A stretch of 64,000 bases of DNA, taken from the NCBI GenBank assembly GCA_022820995.1, contig JAJEEM010000058.1:124001-188000 (forward strand), written 5' to 3'. The position numbers were made by a program, and so were the translations under genes. Shown in pieces: positions 50,039-58,263 of this stretch. The notes beneath the pieces were generated by a model. The model made no database searches. It saw nothing but the letters and a program-made list of their open reading frames with translations, and had not been told where the DNA came from. Source of the stretch: Gemmatimonadota bacterium (GTDB lineage Bacteria > Gemmatimonadota > Gemmatimonadetes > Palauibacterales > Palauibacteraceae). The stretch's first letter is position 1; each line of letters begins with the position of its first letter.

Positions 50039-51024
50039 GGGGATCCCGGGGGACGGTCCGGATTGCCCGCGGGCTGGGGCTGGGCCTCGGCCTGGGGTTG
50101 GGGCTCGCCCCGGGTCTGGCCGCCCAGTCCGCGGTCGACCTCGAGGCGACGGTCGTCCCGTCGTCCGTGCGGGTCGGCGAGGAGTTCACGGTCCGCCTCG
50201 TCGTGGGGCAGGAGAGATCGGGAGAGGTCCGTTTCCCGGCGCTCATCGACGGTCCCGAGTCGGTCGAGCAGACGGGACCGGCGCAGATCCGGTCCGTGGA
50301 AGAGGGTCGACGCTGGGAGGCGGAGTACACGATGCGCGCGTGGCGCGCGGACACGCTCGTCATCCCGCCGGTGGAGGTGGAACTCGCGGCCGCGGGGGGC
50401 GTGGCCCGTCGGCTGCAGCCGCCGCCGGTCCCCGTCGTGAGCGTGCTTCCGGCCGCGGACGATCCGCTCGAGTTGAGGGATGCCCGGCCCCTTCTGAGCC
50501 TGCCGGGCCTGCCCTGGTGGCTGCTCCTGCTCGCTGTCGGGCTCGCCGGACTCGCCTGGTGGACCTGGGGTCGCCGCCGCGCCGCCGCAGCGGTCGCCGA
50601 CGTCCCCCTCGGCCCCGGCGACCTCGCGCTCCGCGAACTGGCGCGCCTGCGCGAGGGGTGGGTCGGGCAGGAGATGAGCGGCGACCGATTCTACGATGGC
50701 TACGAGGACACGCTCAGGCGTTATGCGGACGTGACGCGCGGATGGGCGCCCTCGAGGGAACTCCTCGGACTCGGGGGTTCGGATTCCGGGCTCGTCGCGG
50801 CTCTGCGCCACTCGATTCTGGCTCGTTTCGCGCGCATGCGGACGGAGTGGGAGGGTCCGCTCGGCGACCTGGACGTCGGCGAGGCGTTCGTGCGCGCGGA
50901 CATGGAGGATTCGCCTCCGGCCGATGGGTCCGGCGCGCCGGACGCCGCCGGGGACGGCGGGAAGGGCGCGGGGCGGACGGGCGCCGGTGAAGCCGGCCCG
51001 AGCGGGAACGGAGGCGGCGCGTGA
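50035..51024 (+). CDS. BatD-like membrane-anchored protein
   Basis: A 329-aa exported protein. The GTG 50035 start overlaps the DUF58 stop. The signal peptide is an unusual GLGLGLGLGLGLA stretch ending LAAQ. The mature part is beta-rich (SSVRVGEEFTVRLVVGQERSGEVRFPALIDGPESVE), then a transmembrane helix (about 161-180, LPWWLLLLAVGLAGLAWWTW) and a cytoplasmic helical domain, ending in a Gly/Ala/Asp tail. This layout matches the BatD/DUF4381-type partner found between DUF58 and BatA genes. Detailed homology is inferred from layout. Confidence 0.75.
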   Translation: MRGSRGTVRIARGLGLGLGLGLGLAPGLAAQSAVDLEATVVPSSVRVGEEFTVRLVVGQERSGEVRFPALIDGPESVEQTGPAQIRSVEEGRRWEAEYTMRAWRADTLVIPPVEVELAAAGGVARRLQPPPVPVVSVLPAADDPLELRDARPLLSLPGLPWWLLLLAVGLAGLAWWTWGRRRAAAAVADVPLGPGDLALRELARLREGWVGQEMSGDRFYDGYEDTLRRYADVTRGWAPSRELLGLGGSDSGLVAALRHSILARFARMRTEWEGPLGDLDVGEAFVRADMEDSPPADGSGAPDAAGDGGKGAGRTGAGEAGPSGNGGGA

Positions 51025-52013
51025 GCGAATTCGCGCTCCCCGGCTGGCCGTTTTTCCTTCTGCTGGCGCTGCTCCCCCTGGGGTGGGCCCTGATGGGCTC
51101 GGGCAGGATCCGTCTCCCGTATCCGGACATCGCCCGACTCACGGCGTCCCGGGGACGGGGACGGGGACGGTTCTGGTGGTGGTTCCCGGCCGCCCTACGC
51201 TCTCTCGCCCTCGCGCTCGTCGTCATCACCCTCGTCAACCCCGTGCGTGTATGGGAGCGCGTGGAATCGGAGCGCGAGGGCGTGGCGATCATGCTCGCCG
51301 TCGACATCTCGAGTTCGATGCTGGCGGAGGATTTCCGGCCCGACAATCGCATCGAAGTCGCGAAGCGGGAGGTCATCCGCTTCGTGGAGGGAAGGGAGTC
51401 GGACTGGATCGGCCTCGTGGCGTTCGCCGGAGAAGCCCTCACGATGGTCCCGGGGACCCTGGACCACGGGGTCGTGGAGACCGCGGTGGAGCGGCTCGAG
51501 GCGGGACAACTCCGGGATGGGACGGCCATCGGCGTTGCGCTCGCCACGGCGGCGAACCGGCTCCGGGACCTGGAGCCCGAGTCGCGGATCGTCGTCCTGC
51601 TCACCGACGGCGACAACAACAGCGGCGGCATTTCGCCCGAAGAGGCGACGGCCGCGGCCGCCTCCCTCGGCATTCGCGTCTACACGATCGGCGTCGGCCG
51701 CGACGGGGTCGCCCCCGTGCCCGTAGCCCGGACCGCCTTCGGATACCAGTACGCCAATATCCGCGTCCATGTGAACGACGAACTCCTGGATCGCATGGCG
51801 ACCCGCACGGGCGGCCTCTATTTCCGCGCCACCGATCCCGAGGGGCTCACGCGGATCTATGAACGGATCAACGAACTCGAGACCACCCCGATCAAGGAGG
51901 TGCGGACCGAGGAGCGGGTCGGGATGCGGCGTGAACTTCTCATCGCGGCACTCGCGCTCGTCATGCTCGAACTGCTCGTGGCGGCGACACGCGCCCGCCG
52001 GGTCTGGGCCTGA
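51021..52013 (+). CDS. batA: BatA-like vWA membrane protein
   Basis: A 330-aa protein with two N-terminal transmembrane helices (about 10-25 and 57-73), a von Willebrand factor A domain, and a C-terminal helix (about 309-322). The MIDAS site is AVDISSSM (Asp95, Ser97, Ser99), with TDGDNNSGGISPEEA as the later metal-loop Asp. BatA/B proteins are membrane vWA partners of MoxR, first studied for aerotolerance in Bacteroides. GTG 51021 overlaps the previous stop. Confidence 0.88.
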   Translation: MSEFALPGWPFFLLLALLPLGWALMGSGRIRLPYPDIARLTASRGRGRGRFWWWFPAALRSLALALVVITLVNPVRVWERVESEREGVAIMLAVDISSSMLAEDFRPDNRIEVAKREVIRFVEGRESDWIGLVAFAGEALTMVPGTLDHGVVETAVERLEAGQLRDGTAIGVALATAANRLRDLEPESRIVVLLTDGDNNSGGISPEEATAAAASLGIRVYTIGVGRDGVAPVPVARTAFGYQYANIRVHVNDELLDRMATRTGGLYFRATDPEGLTRIYERINELETTPIKEVRTEERVGMRRELLIAALALVMLELLVAATRARRVWA

Positions 52014-52015
52014 CC

Positions 52016-53005
52016 GTGGCCCCGCTCCCGGTCGCCCTCGCGCTCGGAGTCCTGGCCATCGGACTCAGGCTGCTCGCGTCGCGTCGGTCGGGCGCCGACC
52101 GCGAGAAGCTCGCGGAGACATCGCTGCTCGAGCGCTACGTGCGGCTGCCGGCGCACGCCCTTCCCGCCGTTCGGCTGGCCCTGCTCGGGGCGGGCGTCGT
52201 CGCGATCGCGCTCGCCTCCGGTTCCGGCGGGACCGAAGCGCGGCGTCTCGACGAGGGGGGAGCGGAAACAATTCTCGTGCTCGATGCGTCGAACTCGATG
52301 CTGGCGGGGGATGTCGAGCCGAGCCGGCTCGACGTGCAGCGGCAACTGGCCGCCCACCTCGCGACGCGCACGGAGGGTCGGATGGGCGTCGTCTACTTCG
52401 CGGGCCGCGCGTACGTCCTTTCACCGCTCACGACGGACATGAGCGCGATCGAGATGCTGGCGGAAGGCGTGCGGCCCGCCGCGGTGGGGCTGGGCGGATC
52501 CTCGCTCGCCTCCGGCCTCACGCAGGCGATCGACCTCCTCGCCGGTGGAGAGGACGGCGCGCGCAAGTCGATCGTGGTCTTCTCCGATGGCGAGGAAACC
52601 GCCGGCGCGCCCCTGGGGGAGGCGATCGGGCGGGCCCGGGACGCGGGGGTCGTCATCCATGCCGTGGGGATCGGAACCGAACTCGGAGGGCAGATTCCCC
52701 TGACGCGGGAGGCGTCGCTGGACCCGACGATGGCCGCGCGGCGGCGGGGCGGCGCCTCGGTGCTCCAGGGGCCGGACGGGAGCCCCGTGATCACGCGGCT
52801 GAACGCCGCGTCGCTCAGGCAGATGTCTCTCGGCACCGGCGGCCGCTATGTTGACGGCGCGGACGGTATCGACGCGATCGAGCGGGAACTGGCGCAGGGC
52901 GGCCGGGAACCGCTGACGTCGACCGACGACGCGGCCGTAGCGGCGTTGCTTCTGCTCGCCTTCGTCAGCCTCTGGGGAGAAGGGTTCCTGTTGCCACGTG
53001 GTTGA
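52016..53005 (+). CDS. batB: BatB-like vWA membrane protein
   Basis: A 329-aa paralogue of the preceding protein with the same layout: N-terminal transmembrane helices, a vWA domain with MIDAS site VLDASNSM and SDGEETAGAPLGEA, and a hydrophobic C-terminus (VAALLLLAFVSLWGEGFLLP). The Asp-x-Ser-x-Ser is conserved. GTG 52016 is two bases after the batA stop. It ends by overlapping batC. Together the pair would form the MoxR-served membrane complex. Confidence 0.86.
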   Translation: MAPLPVALALGVLAIGLRLLASRRSGADREKLAETSLLERYVRLPAHALPAVRLALLGAGVVAIALASGSGGTEARRLDEGGAETILVLDASNSMLAGDVEPSRLDVQRQLAAHLATRTEGRMGVVYFAGRAYVLSPLTTDMSAIEMLAEGVRPAAVGLGGSSLASGLTQAIDLLAGGEDGARKSIVVFSDGEETAGAPLGEAIGRARDAGVVIHAVGIGTELGGQIPLTREASLDPTMAARRRGGASVLQGPDGSPVITRLNAASLRQMSLGTGGRYVDGADGIDAIERELAQGGREPLTSTDDAAVAALLLLAFVSLWGEGFLLPRG

Positions 53006-53708
53006 GTCGACACGGAAGGTTGCGATCTTCGGGCTCGCGGCCGCGGCCGCCTCGCTCGCGGCGCTTGCCGGGGGCGGGCCGCAGGCCGCACCGGCGCAGG
53101 CGGCCGGCCAGGCCGCCGCCGGCGAACCGCAGACGTCCGAATCCGAGGCCGTCGCGCGCTACCGGGAACGGGCCGCTTCCTCCGATCGTCCGATCGACCA
53201 CTACAACTACGGGACGGCACTCCTTCACGACGGGCAGGTCGCGGAGTCGCAGGCCCCCCTGGAACTCTCGATCGGCAGCGAGCGGCCCGAAGTGCGCGAG
53301 AGCGCCTTCTACAACCTCGGCCTCAGTACGGCCCTCGACGGCCGTTTCGCCCAGAGCGACCCCTCAGCGCGCCGCGCCGCCCTCGAGTCCGCGCGCGAAG
53401 CCTTCCGCGAAGTCCTCCGCCGCCGCGTGGACGACGAGGACGCGCGCTGGAACCTCGAACTCGTCGAGCGCTGGCTCGAGGAGGAGGGAGAGAGCGGCGG
53501 CGATGAGCAGCAGGGCGGGCAGGGACAGTCTCCGCAGGGGGCCGGCGCGGGCGCCGCGGCGGCCGCGGGCTCGGGCGAGATGGAGATGCTGTCGCCCGAA
53601 CAGGCGGCTGCGCTGCTCGAGCAGGCGGGGGACGCGGAAGCGGCGATTCGGGACCGCGTGATGGGCCGCAACCGCTTCCAGGATCCCGTCGTGGAGCGGA
53701 ACTGGTAG
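52998..53708 (+). CDS. batC: BatC-like TPR protein
   Basis: A 236-aa exported protein: signal peptide (about 1-34), then TPR-like helical repeats (DHYNYGTALLHDGQVAESQAPLELS, ESAFYNLGLSTALDGRF, EAFREVLRRRVDDEDARWNLELVERWL), a Gly/Gln low-complexity linker, and a short C-terminal helical segment (LSPEQAAALLEQAGDAEAAIRDRV). This matches BatC-type proteins that end Bat operons. GTG 52998 overlaps the batB stop. A GC-rich hairpin without T-tract lies just past its stop. Confidence 0.8.
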   Translation: MVESTRKVAIFGLAAAAASLAALAGGGPQAAPAQAAGQAAAGEPQTSESEAVARYRERAASSDRPIDHYNYGTALLHDGQVAESQAPLELSIGSERPEVRESAFYNLGLSTALDGRFAQSDPSARRAALESAREAFREVLRRRVDDEDARWNLELVERWLEEEGESGGDEQQGGQGQSPQGAGAGAAAAAGSGEMEMLSPEQAAALLEQAGDAEAAIRDRVMGRNRFQDPVVERNW

Positions 53709-53751
53709 GAATCCCTGCGGGACGCCCCGCGTCGCCATAGCTTCGGTCGCC

Positions 53752-54813
53752 ATGAACTCGCCCTCGGCCGAAGCGGCCCGCCTGACCCAGTACTCCCACG
53801 GAGCCGGCTGAGCGTGCAAGCTCGGCCCGGAGGATCTGGGCCGCATCCTGCAGCACGTTCCGCACGTTCCCGATGACCGGCTCCTCGTGGGACTCGAGGG
53901 TCCGGACGACGCGGCGGTGTATCTGCTCGACGACGGGGATGCCATCGTCGCGAGCCTCGACTTCTTCACCCCGCTCGTCGACGATCCCGCGGACTTCGGC
54001 GCCATCGCGGCCGCGAACGCGCTCGGCGATCTGTACGCGATGCGGGCCCGGCCCCTGTTCGCGCTCAACATCCTGGCGGTTCCCGCCGGAACGCTCTCGG
54101 ACGAGACCGTGGGCGCGATCCTCCGCGGCGCCGGGGACGTGTGCCGCGAGGCCGGCATCGCCGTCGCGGGGGGACACTCCATCGACGACGCGGAGCCGAA
54201 GTTCGGACTGGTGGCCATCGGGCTCGGCGATCCCGATCGCCTGTGGAGGAAGGGCGGAGCGCGGCCGGGGGACGCGCTCGTGCTCGGCAAGGCGCTCGGA
54301 ACGGGCGTCGTCACGACGGGGATCAAGCGCGGCGTGACGGACCCCGCCGACCTCCTCGCCGCCGTCGATTCCATGCGGCAACTCAACCGCGAGGCCGCGG
54401 CCGTCCTTTCGGGCTTCGACGTTCACGCGGCCACCGACGTCACCGGCTTCGGGCTCCTCGGCCACCTGCTCGAGATGTGCGGCGCCTCGGACGCGAGCGC
54501 CCGGATCCGCGCTTCGGCGCCGAAACTCCTTCCCGGGGCGCTGCGCCTCGCCCGGGAGGGGTGCGTCCCGGGCGGCACGACCCGTAACCGGGACGCCTAC
54601 GCGCCGCAGGTGCGGTGGGATGACGCCGTCCCCGAGGACGTGCGGGTCCTCCTGTTCGACCCGCAGACATCGGGCGGGCTGCTCGCGGCCGTCCCCGCGC
54701 ACGAGGCGACGCCCGCGTCGTCCGCGCTGGCCGCGGCGGGCTACGCGTCCGCCGTGATCGGGGAGGTCGTCGAGCGGGACGGCGCCGAGGTCGGCGTCGA
54801 GGTCGCACCGTGA
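53752..54813 (+). CDS. selD: selenide, water dikinase (SelD) with selenocysteine at TGA 53809-53811
   Basis: Conventional reading would start at GTG 53887 and lose the active site. From ATG 53752 the frame encodes RLTQYSHGAG then TGA at codon 20, then ACKLGPEDLG: exactly the SelD active site, where E. coli has SHGAGCGCK with catalytic Cys17 and Lys20. The catalytic residue is thus Sec20, with Cys22 and Lys23 following; selenocysteine here is known in several SelD families. The 353-aa product continues with DAAVYLLDDG, GDVCREAGIAVAGGHSIDD and VHAATDVTGFGLLGH (catalytic core). It makes selenophosphate for Sec-tRNA. A SECIS-like hairpin lies at 53823-53843. It lies downstream of the bat operon. 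Confidence 0.94.
53823..53843 (+). promoter_or_regulatory. bacterial SECIS hairpin of selD
   Basis: Eight-pair stem CGGCCCGG (53823-53830) with CTGGGCCG (53836-53843), one pair being G-T, closing the loop AGGAT (53831-53835). The loop begins 20 bases after the last base of the in-frame TGA (53811), the right distance for SelB recognition, and its sequence is identical to the SECIS loop of the other selenoprotein gene in the window. Confidence 0.85.
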
Positions 54814-54857
54814 CGGCGCCGCGGAAACGGGGCCGTCCGGTGGCGGCGGCCGGGACG

Positions 54858-54886
54858 TTGGTGCGAAGCGGCGCGGCGCGTACGTT
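54858..54886 (+). promoter_or_regulatory. candidate promoter for tRNA-Met
   Basis: TTGGTG at 54858-54863, a 17-bp spacer, then TACGTT at 54881-54886; the -10 keeps the key TA...T bases. Transcription would begin about 7 bases before the tRNA. Confidence 0.45.
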
Positions 54887-54899
54887 TCACGCTCCGTCC

Positions 54900-54973
54900 G
54901 GGCCCGTAGCTCAGCCGGTTAGAGCAGGGGACTCATAATCCCAAGGTCGCAGGTTCGAATCCTGCCGGGCCCA
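54900..54973 (+). tRNA. tRNA-Met (CAT), elongator type
   Basis: A complete cloverleaf: seven-pair acceptor stem GGGCCCG/CGGGCCC (54900-54906 with 54966-54972), D stem GCTC/GAGC, anticodon loop CTCATAA with CAT at 54934-54936, T arm GCAGG/CCTGC around TTCGAAT. The discriminator is A, and no CCA is encoded. The outermost anticodon-stem pair is a G-A mismatch (54927 with 54943). Sequence is like bacterial elongator tRNA-Met; a lysidine-modified tRNA-Ile2 with the same anticodon is the alternative. Confidence 0.93.
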
Positions 54974-55031
54974 TCTTCAGAACCCCCGAGTGCCGACGCG
55001 CAAATCCACCACCAGGAATAAGGAGTCGTCC

Positions 55032-58000
55032 ATGCGGCCATGCCGGGTTCCGGTCTCCCGACGCGGGTCCACCCTTCTGTTCGCCGTGCTCACGCTGTGC
55101 GGCGCCGCTGCGGCGGACGCGGCCGCGCAGGCCCAGGCGACCACCGGCGTCATCCGCGGGGTCGTCCGCGATCCCGTGGGAGCGCCCGTCGCCGGCGCCG
55201 CCGTCGTCATCGAGCATCGCGCCACCGGCTTCTCGACGACCGTCGTGACGGGCTCGAACGGGGCGTTCGTGCGGACGCTCCTTCCGCTGGGGGTCTACGA
55301 CGTCACCGCGCGGGCCGTGGGCCAGTTCGGCGATGAGCGCACCGAGGGGCTCGTGCTCCGGGTGGGGGAGGTCGTCGACCTCGTACTCGAATTCAGGCCC
55401 GTCGCGGTGTCCGAGATCACCGTGACCGCCGACCGGACGCCGCTCGTCGACACCGGGGACCCGTCGAGTTCCCACCGGCTCGCCGAGGAGGTCGTCGACA
55501 ACCTGCCCAACAACGGCCGCAACTTCCTCGACTACACGCTCCTCACTCCGGGTGTGTCCGTGTCGCAGGGTCCGGACGGCGAAGTCCTCAACATCGGAGG
55601 ACAGCGGGGGATCTTCAACAACGTCTCCGTGGACGGAGCGGACTTCAACAACCCCTTCTTCGGCGAGCAGCGGGGCGGCCAGCGCCCCGCTTTCACCTTC
55701 AACCAGGACGCGATCGAGGAAATCGTCGTCGTGAACCAGGGGGCGTCCGCGGAGTTCGGGCGCTCCGCGGGAGGCTTCGTGAACGTCGTCACGAAGTCGG
55801 GCACGAACGAGTTCGCGGGCTCCGCGCACTACTTCGGCCAGTGGGATGCGATCTCCACGGCCTACCCGGGCGCGCGCGGGGGCGGAAAGCCCGAGTTCGG
55901 ACGCGGCCAGTTCGGCTTCACCTTCGGCGGCCCTATCGTGCGCGACAAGGCCTTTTTCTTCGTCGCCTACGACCAGCAGCAGGCGAACGAGACGAAGCAG
56001 TTCACGCGCAACGTCGTGAACCGGTCCGAGCTCGAGAAGCTGGAAAACTTCCTTCAGGCGCAGTGGCCCGGCCTGTTCGACGACGAGTTCGGCCCGATCC
56101 GCCGCACCGACGACAACCGGGCGCTGATCGCGAAGCTCGATTTCCACCTCAGCGACCGCCACCAGGCGTCCTTCAAGTACAACTACACCTGGTCCCAGCA
56201 GGTGAACGGGACCTTCGACGTGGATTCCTGGGGTCTCAGCGCCAACGGTCTGGAGGAGGACTTCTCCCACGCGATCAACGCGAGCCTCAGATCGCAGCTC
56301 TCCAACACGGTCTCCAACGAGTTCCGCTTCCAGTACGCGCGCGAGGATCGGCCCCGGGGCTACGACGGACCCCTGCTTCCGGGCTCCGCCGCGCCGCCGC
56401 AGCCGGCCTTCTCCGCGATCGGCGGCCGCCCCTTCCCGGACATCGCGATGGACTTCGCCGACGGGTTCCGCATCGGGATGCCCTTCTTCCTCCCCATCGA
56501 CCCGGGCTACGACACCCGGGTCCAGCTCGTCGACAACCTCTCCTTCCTCGCGGGGGACCACCTGGTCAAGGTCGGCGTCGAGTACAACCGGACGGGGGTC
56601 GGCCAGCAGTTCATCGGCTTCGCGAACGGCCTCTACAAGTTCTCCTCCGTCGACGGGTTCATGAACTTCGTCACGCAGGGGAACCGGTACGTCACCTGCT
56701 CCGACGGTTCCGACAGCGCGGAGGGCGTCTGTCCCCCGGGGACCGCGATCACGGGCCCCGTGCTCCTCTACCTGCAGGCCCTCACGCTGGGGAACACCCC
56801 GGCCGACCGGCTGGGCTTGCAGGACTTCTCGATGCACGAACTCGGGCTCTTCATCCAGGACACGTGGCGCCCGCGCGACAACCTCACCCTGAACCTCGGC
56901 GTGCGCTGGGAAGGGTCGTGGCACCCGGAGATGTTCATCGAGCCCGGGGACACCTTCTACGGACCATGGATCGGGACCTCGGGCTTCCCCTCGGACGGGA
57001 CGATTCCGGACGATCTCGACAACTTCCAGCCGCGCTTCGGACTCGCCTGGGATCCGGGGGATGATGGGCGCACCCTCGTCCGCCTGAACTCCGGATCCTA
57101 CTTCTCGCGGATCCCGATGCTGGTGTTCGCGCAGCACCGGACGACGAACGGCGCCTTCCAGGGCACGCAGTTCGCGGCCAGCGACGCGACCTTCCTTCCG
57201 CCGCCGCCGCAGATCGGGGAGTTCCTGACGCCGCCCCCGCCGGGCACGCCGCCCTTCCAGCCCGGCGTGAACATCGCGGACCGCAACCTCGAACTGCCGC
57301 GGACCTGGTCCTTCAACGTTGCCGTGGAGCAGGCGCTGAGCGAGAACACGGCGGTGACGCTTTCGCTGCAGCACGCCCGCACGGATAACCTGTTCCGCTT
57401 CGTGGACCGGAACGCGGCGGAACTCGGCGCGCCCTTCGCCGAGGGGGCCAGCGCGCTGGGGACGGTCACCGTGACCGAGAGCAGCGCCCGCTCCCGCTAC
57501 AACGCCATCACGCTCGGACTGCACGGGGACGCCGCGCTCGGCGGGAGGCTGAGTTTCGAGGCGAACTACACGCTGGGCTTCGACAGGTCGGATGACGATA
57601 ACGAACGGGACCCATTCAACTTCTTCTATGCGACCGCAACCGATTTCGAGCCCGAGTACAACTGGTCGATCCGGGACCGGCGGCACCAGCTGACCGGTTT
57701 CGCGCTCTTCGATCTCGGGCGCGGGGTCGTCCTCAACCACGTCTTCCGATACCTCTCCGCATCGCCGATGTCGGAGAGTTGCGGCCCGACCGCGGCGAAT
57801 CCCCTCGCGGCCCCGGCGGGCCAGCGTGCGGGCGCCCCGGCGGATCGCGTGTGCGCCGATGGCTCCGTTCTCAGGCGCAATACGCTCCGGCGGGAGAACG
57901 ACTTCCTCACGTGGGACCTGCGACTCTCGAAGAGCTTCGACGTCGGGGGCGGGCGCACGGTCGAGCCGATCCTGGAGGTCTTCAATCTGACGGGCGCGGA

Positions 58001-58112
58001 CAACTTCCTGGACACCGCGCAGACCGGACTCCTGTTCAACTTCGATGGCACGATTCGGAGCGGCCTCGGCGACACGCGGCGGGCTCAAATCGGGGTCCGA
58101 GTCCGCTTCTAG
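55032..58112 (+). CDS. Oar-like TonB-dependent receptor with carboxypeptidase-regulatory domain
   Basis: A 1026-aa outer-membrane protein. After the signal peptide (about 1-32), a carboxypeptidase regulatory-like Ig fold (TTGVIRGVVRDPVGAPVAGAAVVIEH, residues 34-120) is followed by a plug (VSEITVTADRTPLVDTGDPSSS to about 250) and a large beta-barrel ending in aromatic-terminal QIGVRVRF. The NLPNNGRNFLDYTLLTPGV and AEFGRSAGGFVNVVTKSGTNEF segments are typical of Oar/TonB plug domains. ATG 55032 follows AAGGAG. It may import or bind large substrates with TonB; substrate unknown. It starts 58 bp after the tRNA with no obvious own promoter. Confidence 0.88.
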   Translation: MRPCRVPVSRRGSTLLFAVLTLCGAAAADAAAQAQATTGVIRGVVRDPVGAPVAGAAVVIEHRATGFSTTVVTGSNGAFVRTLLPLGVYDVTARAVGQFGDERTEGLVLRVGEVVDLVLEFRPVAVSEITVTADRTPLVDTGDPSSSHRLAEEVVDNLPNNGRNFLDYTLLTPGVSVSQGPDGEVLNIGGQRGIFNNVSVDGADFNNPFFGEQRGGQRPAFTFNQDAIEEIVVVNQGASAEFGRSAGGFVNVVTKSGTNEFAGSAHYFGQWDAISTAYPGARGGGKPEFGRGQFGFTFGGPIVRDKAFFFVAYDQQQANETKQFTRNVVNRSELEKLENFLQAQWPGLFDDEFGPIRRTDDNRALIAKLDFHLSDRHQASFKYNYTWSQQVNGTFDVDSWGLSANGLEEDFSHAINASLRSQLSNTVSNEFRFQYAREDRPRGYDGPLLPGSAAPPQPAFSAIGGRPFPDIAMDFADGFRIGMPFFLPIDPGYDTRVQLVDNLSFLAGDHLVKVGVEYNRTGVGQQFIGFANGLYKFSSVDGFMNFVTQGNRYVTCSDGSDSAEGVCPPGTAITGPVLLYLQALTLGNTPADRLGLQDFSMHELGLFIQDTWRPRDNLTLNLGVRWEGSWHPEMFIEPGDTFYGPWIGTSGFPSDGTIPDDLDNFQPRFGLAWDPGDDGRTLVRLNSGSYFSRIPMLVFAQHRTTNGAFQGTQFAASDATFLPPPPQIGEFLTPPPPGTPPFQPGVNIADRNLELPRTWSFNVAVEQALSENTAVTLSLQHARTDNLFRFVDRNAAELGAPFAEGASALGTVTVTESSARSRYNAITLGLHGDAALGGRLSFEANYTLGFDRSDDDNERDPFNFFYATATDFEPEYNWSIRDRRHQLTGFALFDLGRGVVLNHVFRYLSASPMSESCGPTAANPLAAPAGQRAGAPADRVCADGSVLRRNTLRRENDFLTWDLRLSKSFDVGGGRTVEPILEVFNLTGADNFLDTAQTGLLFNFDGTIRSGLGDTRRAQIGVRVRF

Positions 58113-58146
58113 CGTGCCGCGCGCCCCCGCTTTCCCGGCCGTCCCC

Positions 58147-58175
58147 TTTACCGCGGTTGTGTGTGGATGTATAAA
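58147..58175 (+). promoter_or_regulatory. promoter of the susC-susD operon
   Basis: TTTACC at 58147-58152, exactly 17 bp, then TATAAA at 58170-58175, in an AT-rich island (58170-58194) that stands out. It gives a leader of about 80 bases before ATG 58264. Confidence 0.5.
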
Positions 58176-58263
58176 TCTTCGAACGTTTAAATAGTGGACG
58201 AGTTGAAGGAACCGGAAGCGGACCGTTCGGTCGTTTCCGACCCTCCAGCCCAAGGAGTGCCGC

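Noticed and set aside
51155-51170. Three GGACGG repeats in batA as a functional repeat
   Set aside because: Too short and explained by coding an Arg/Gly linker.
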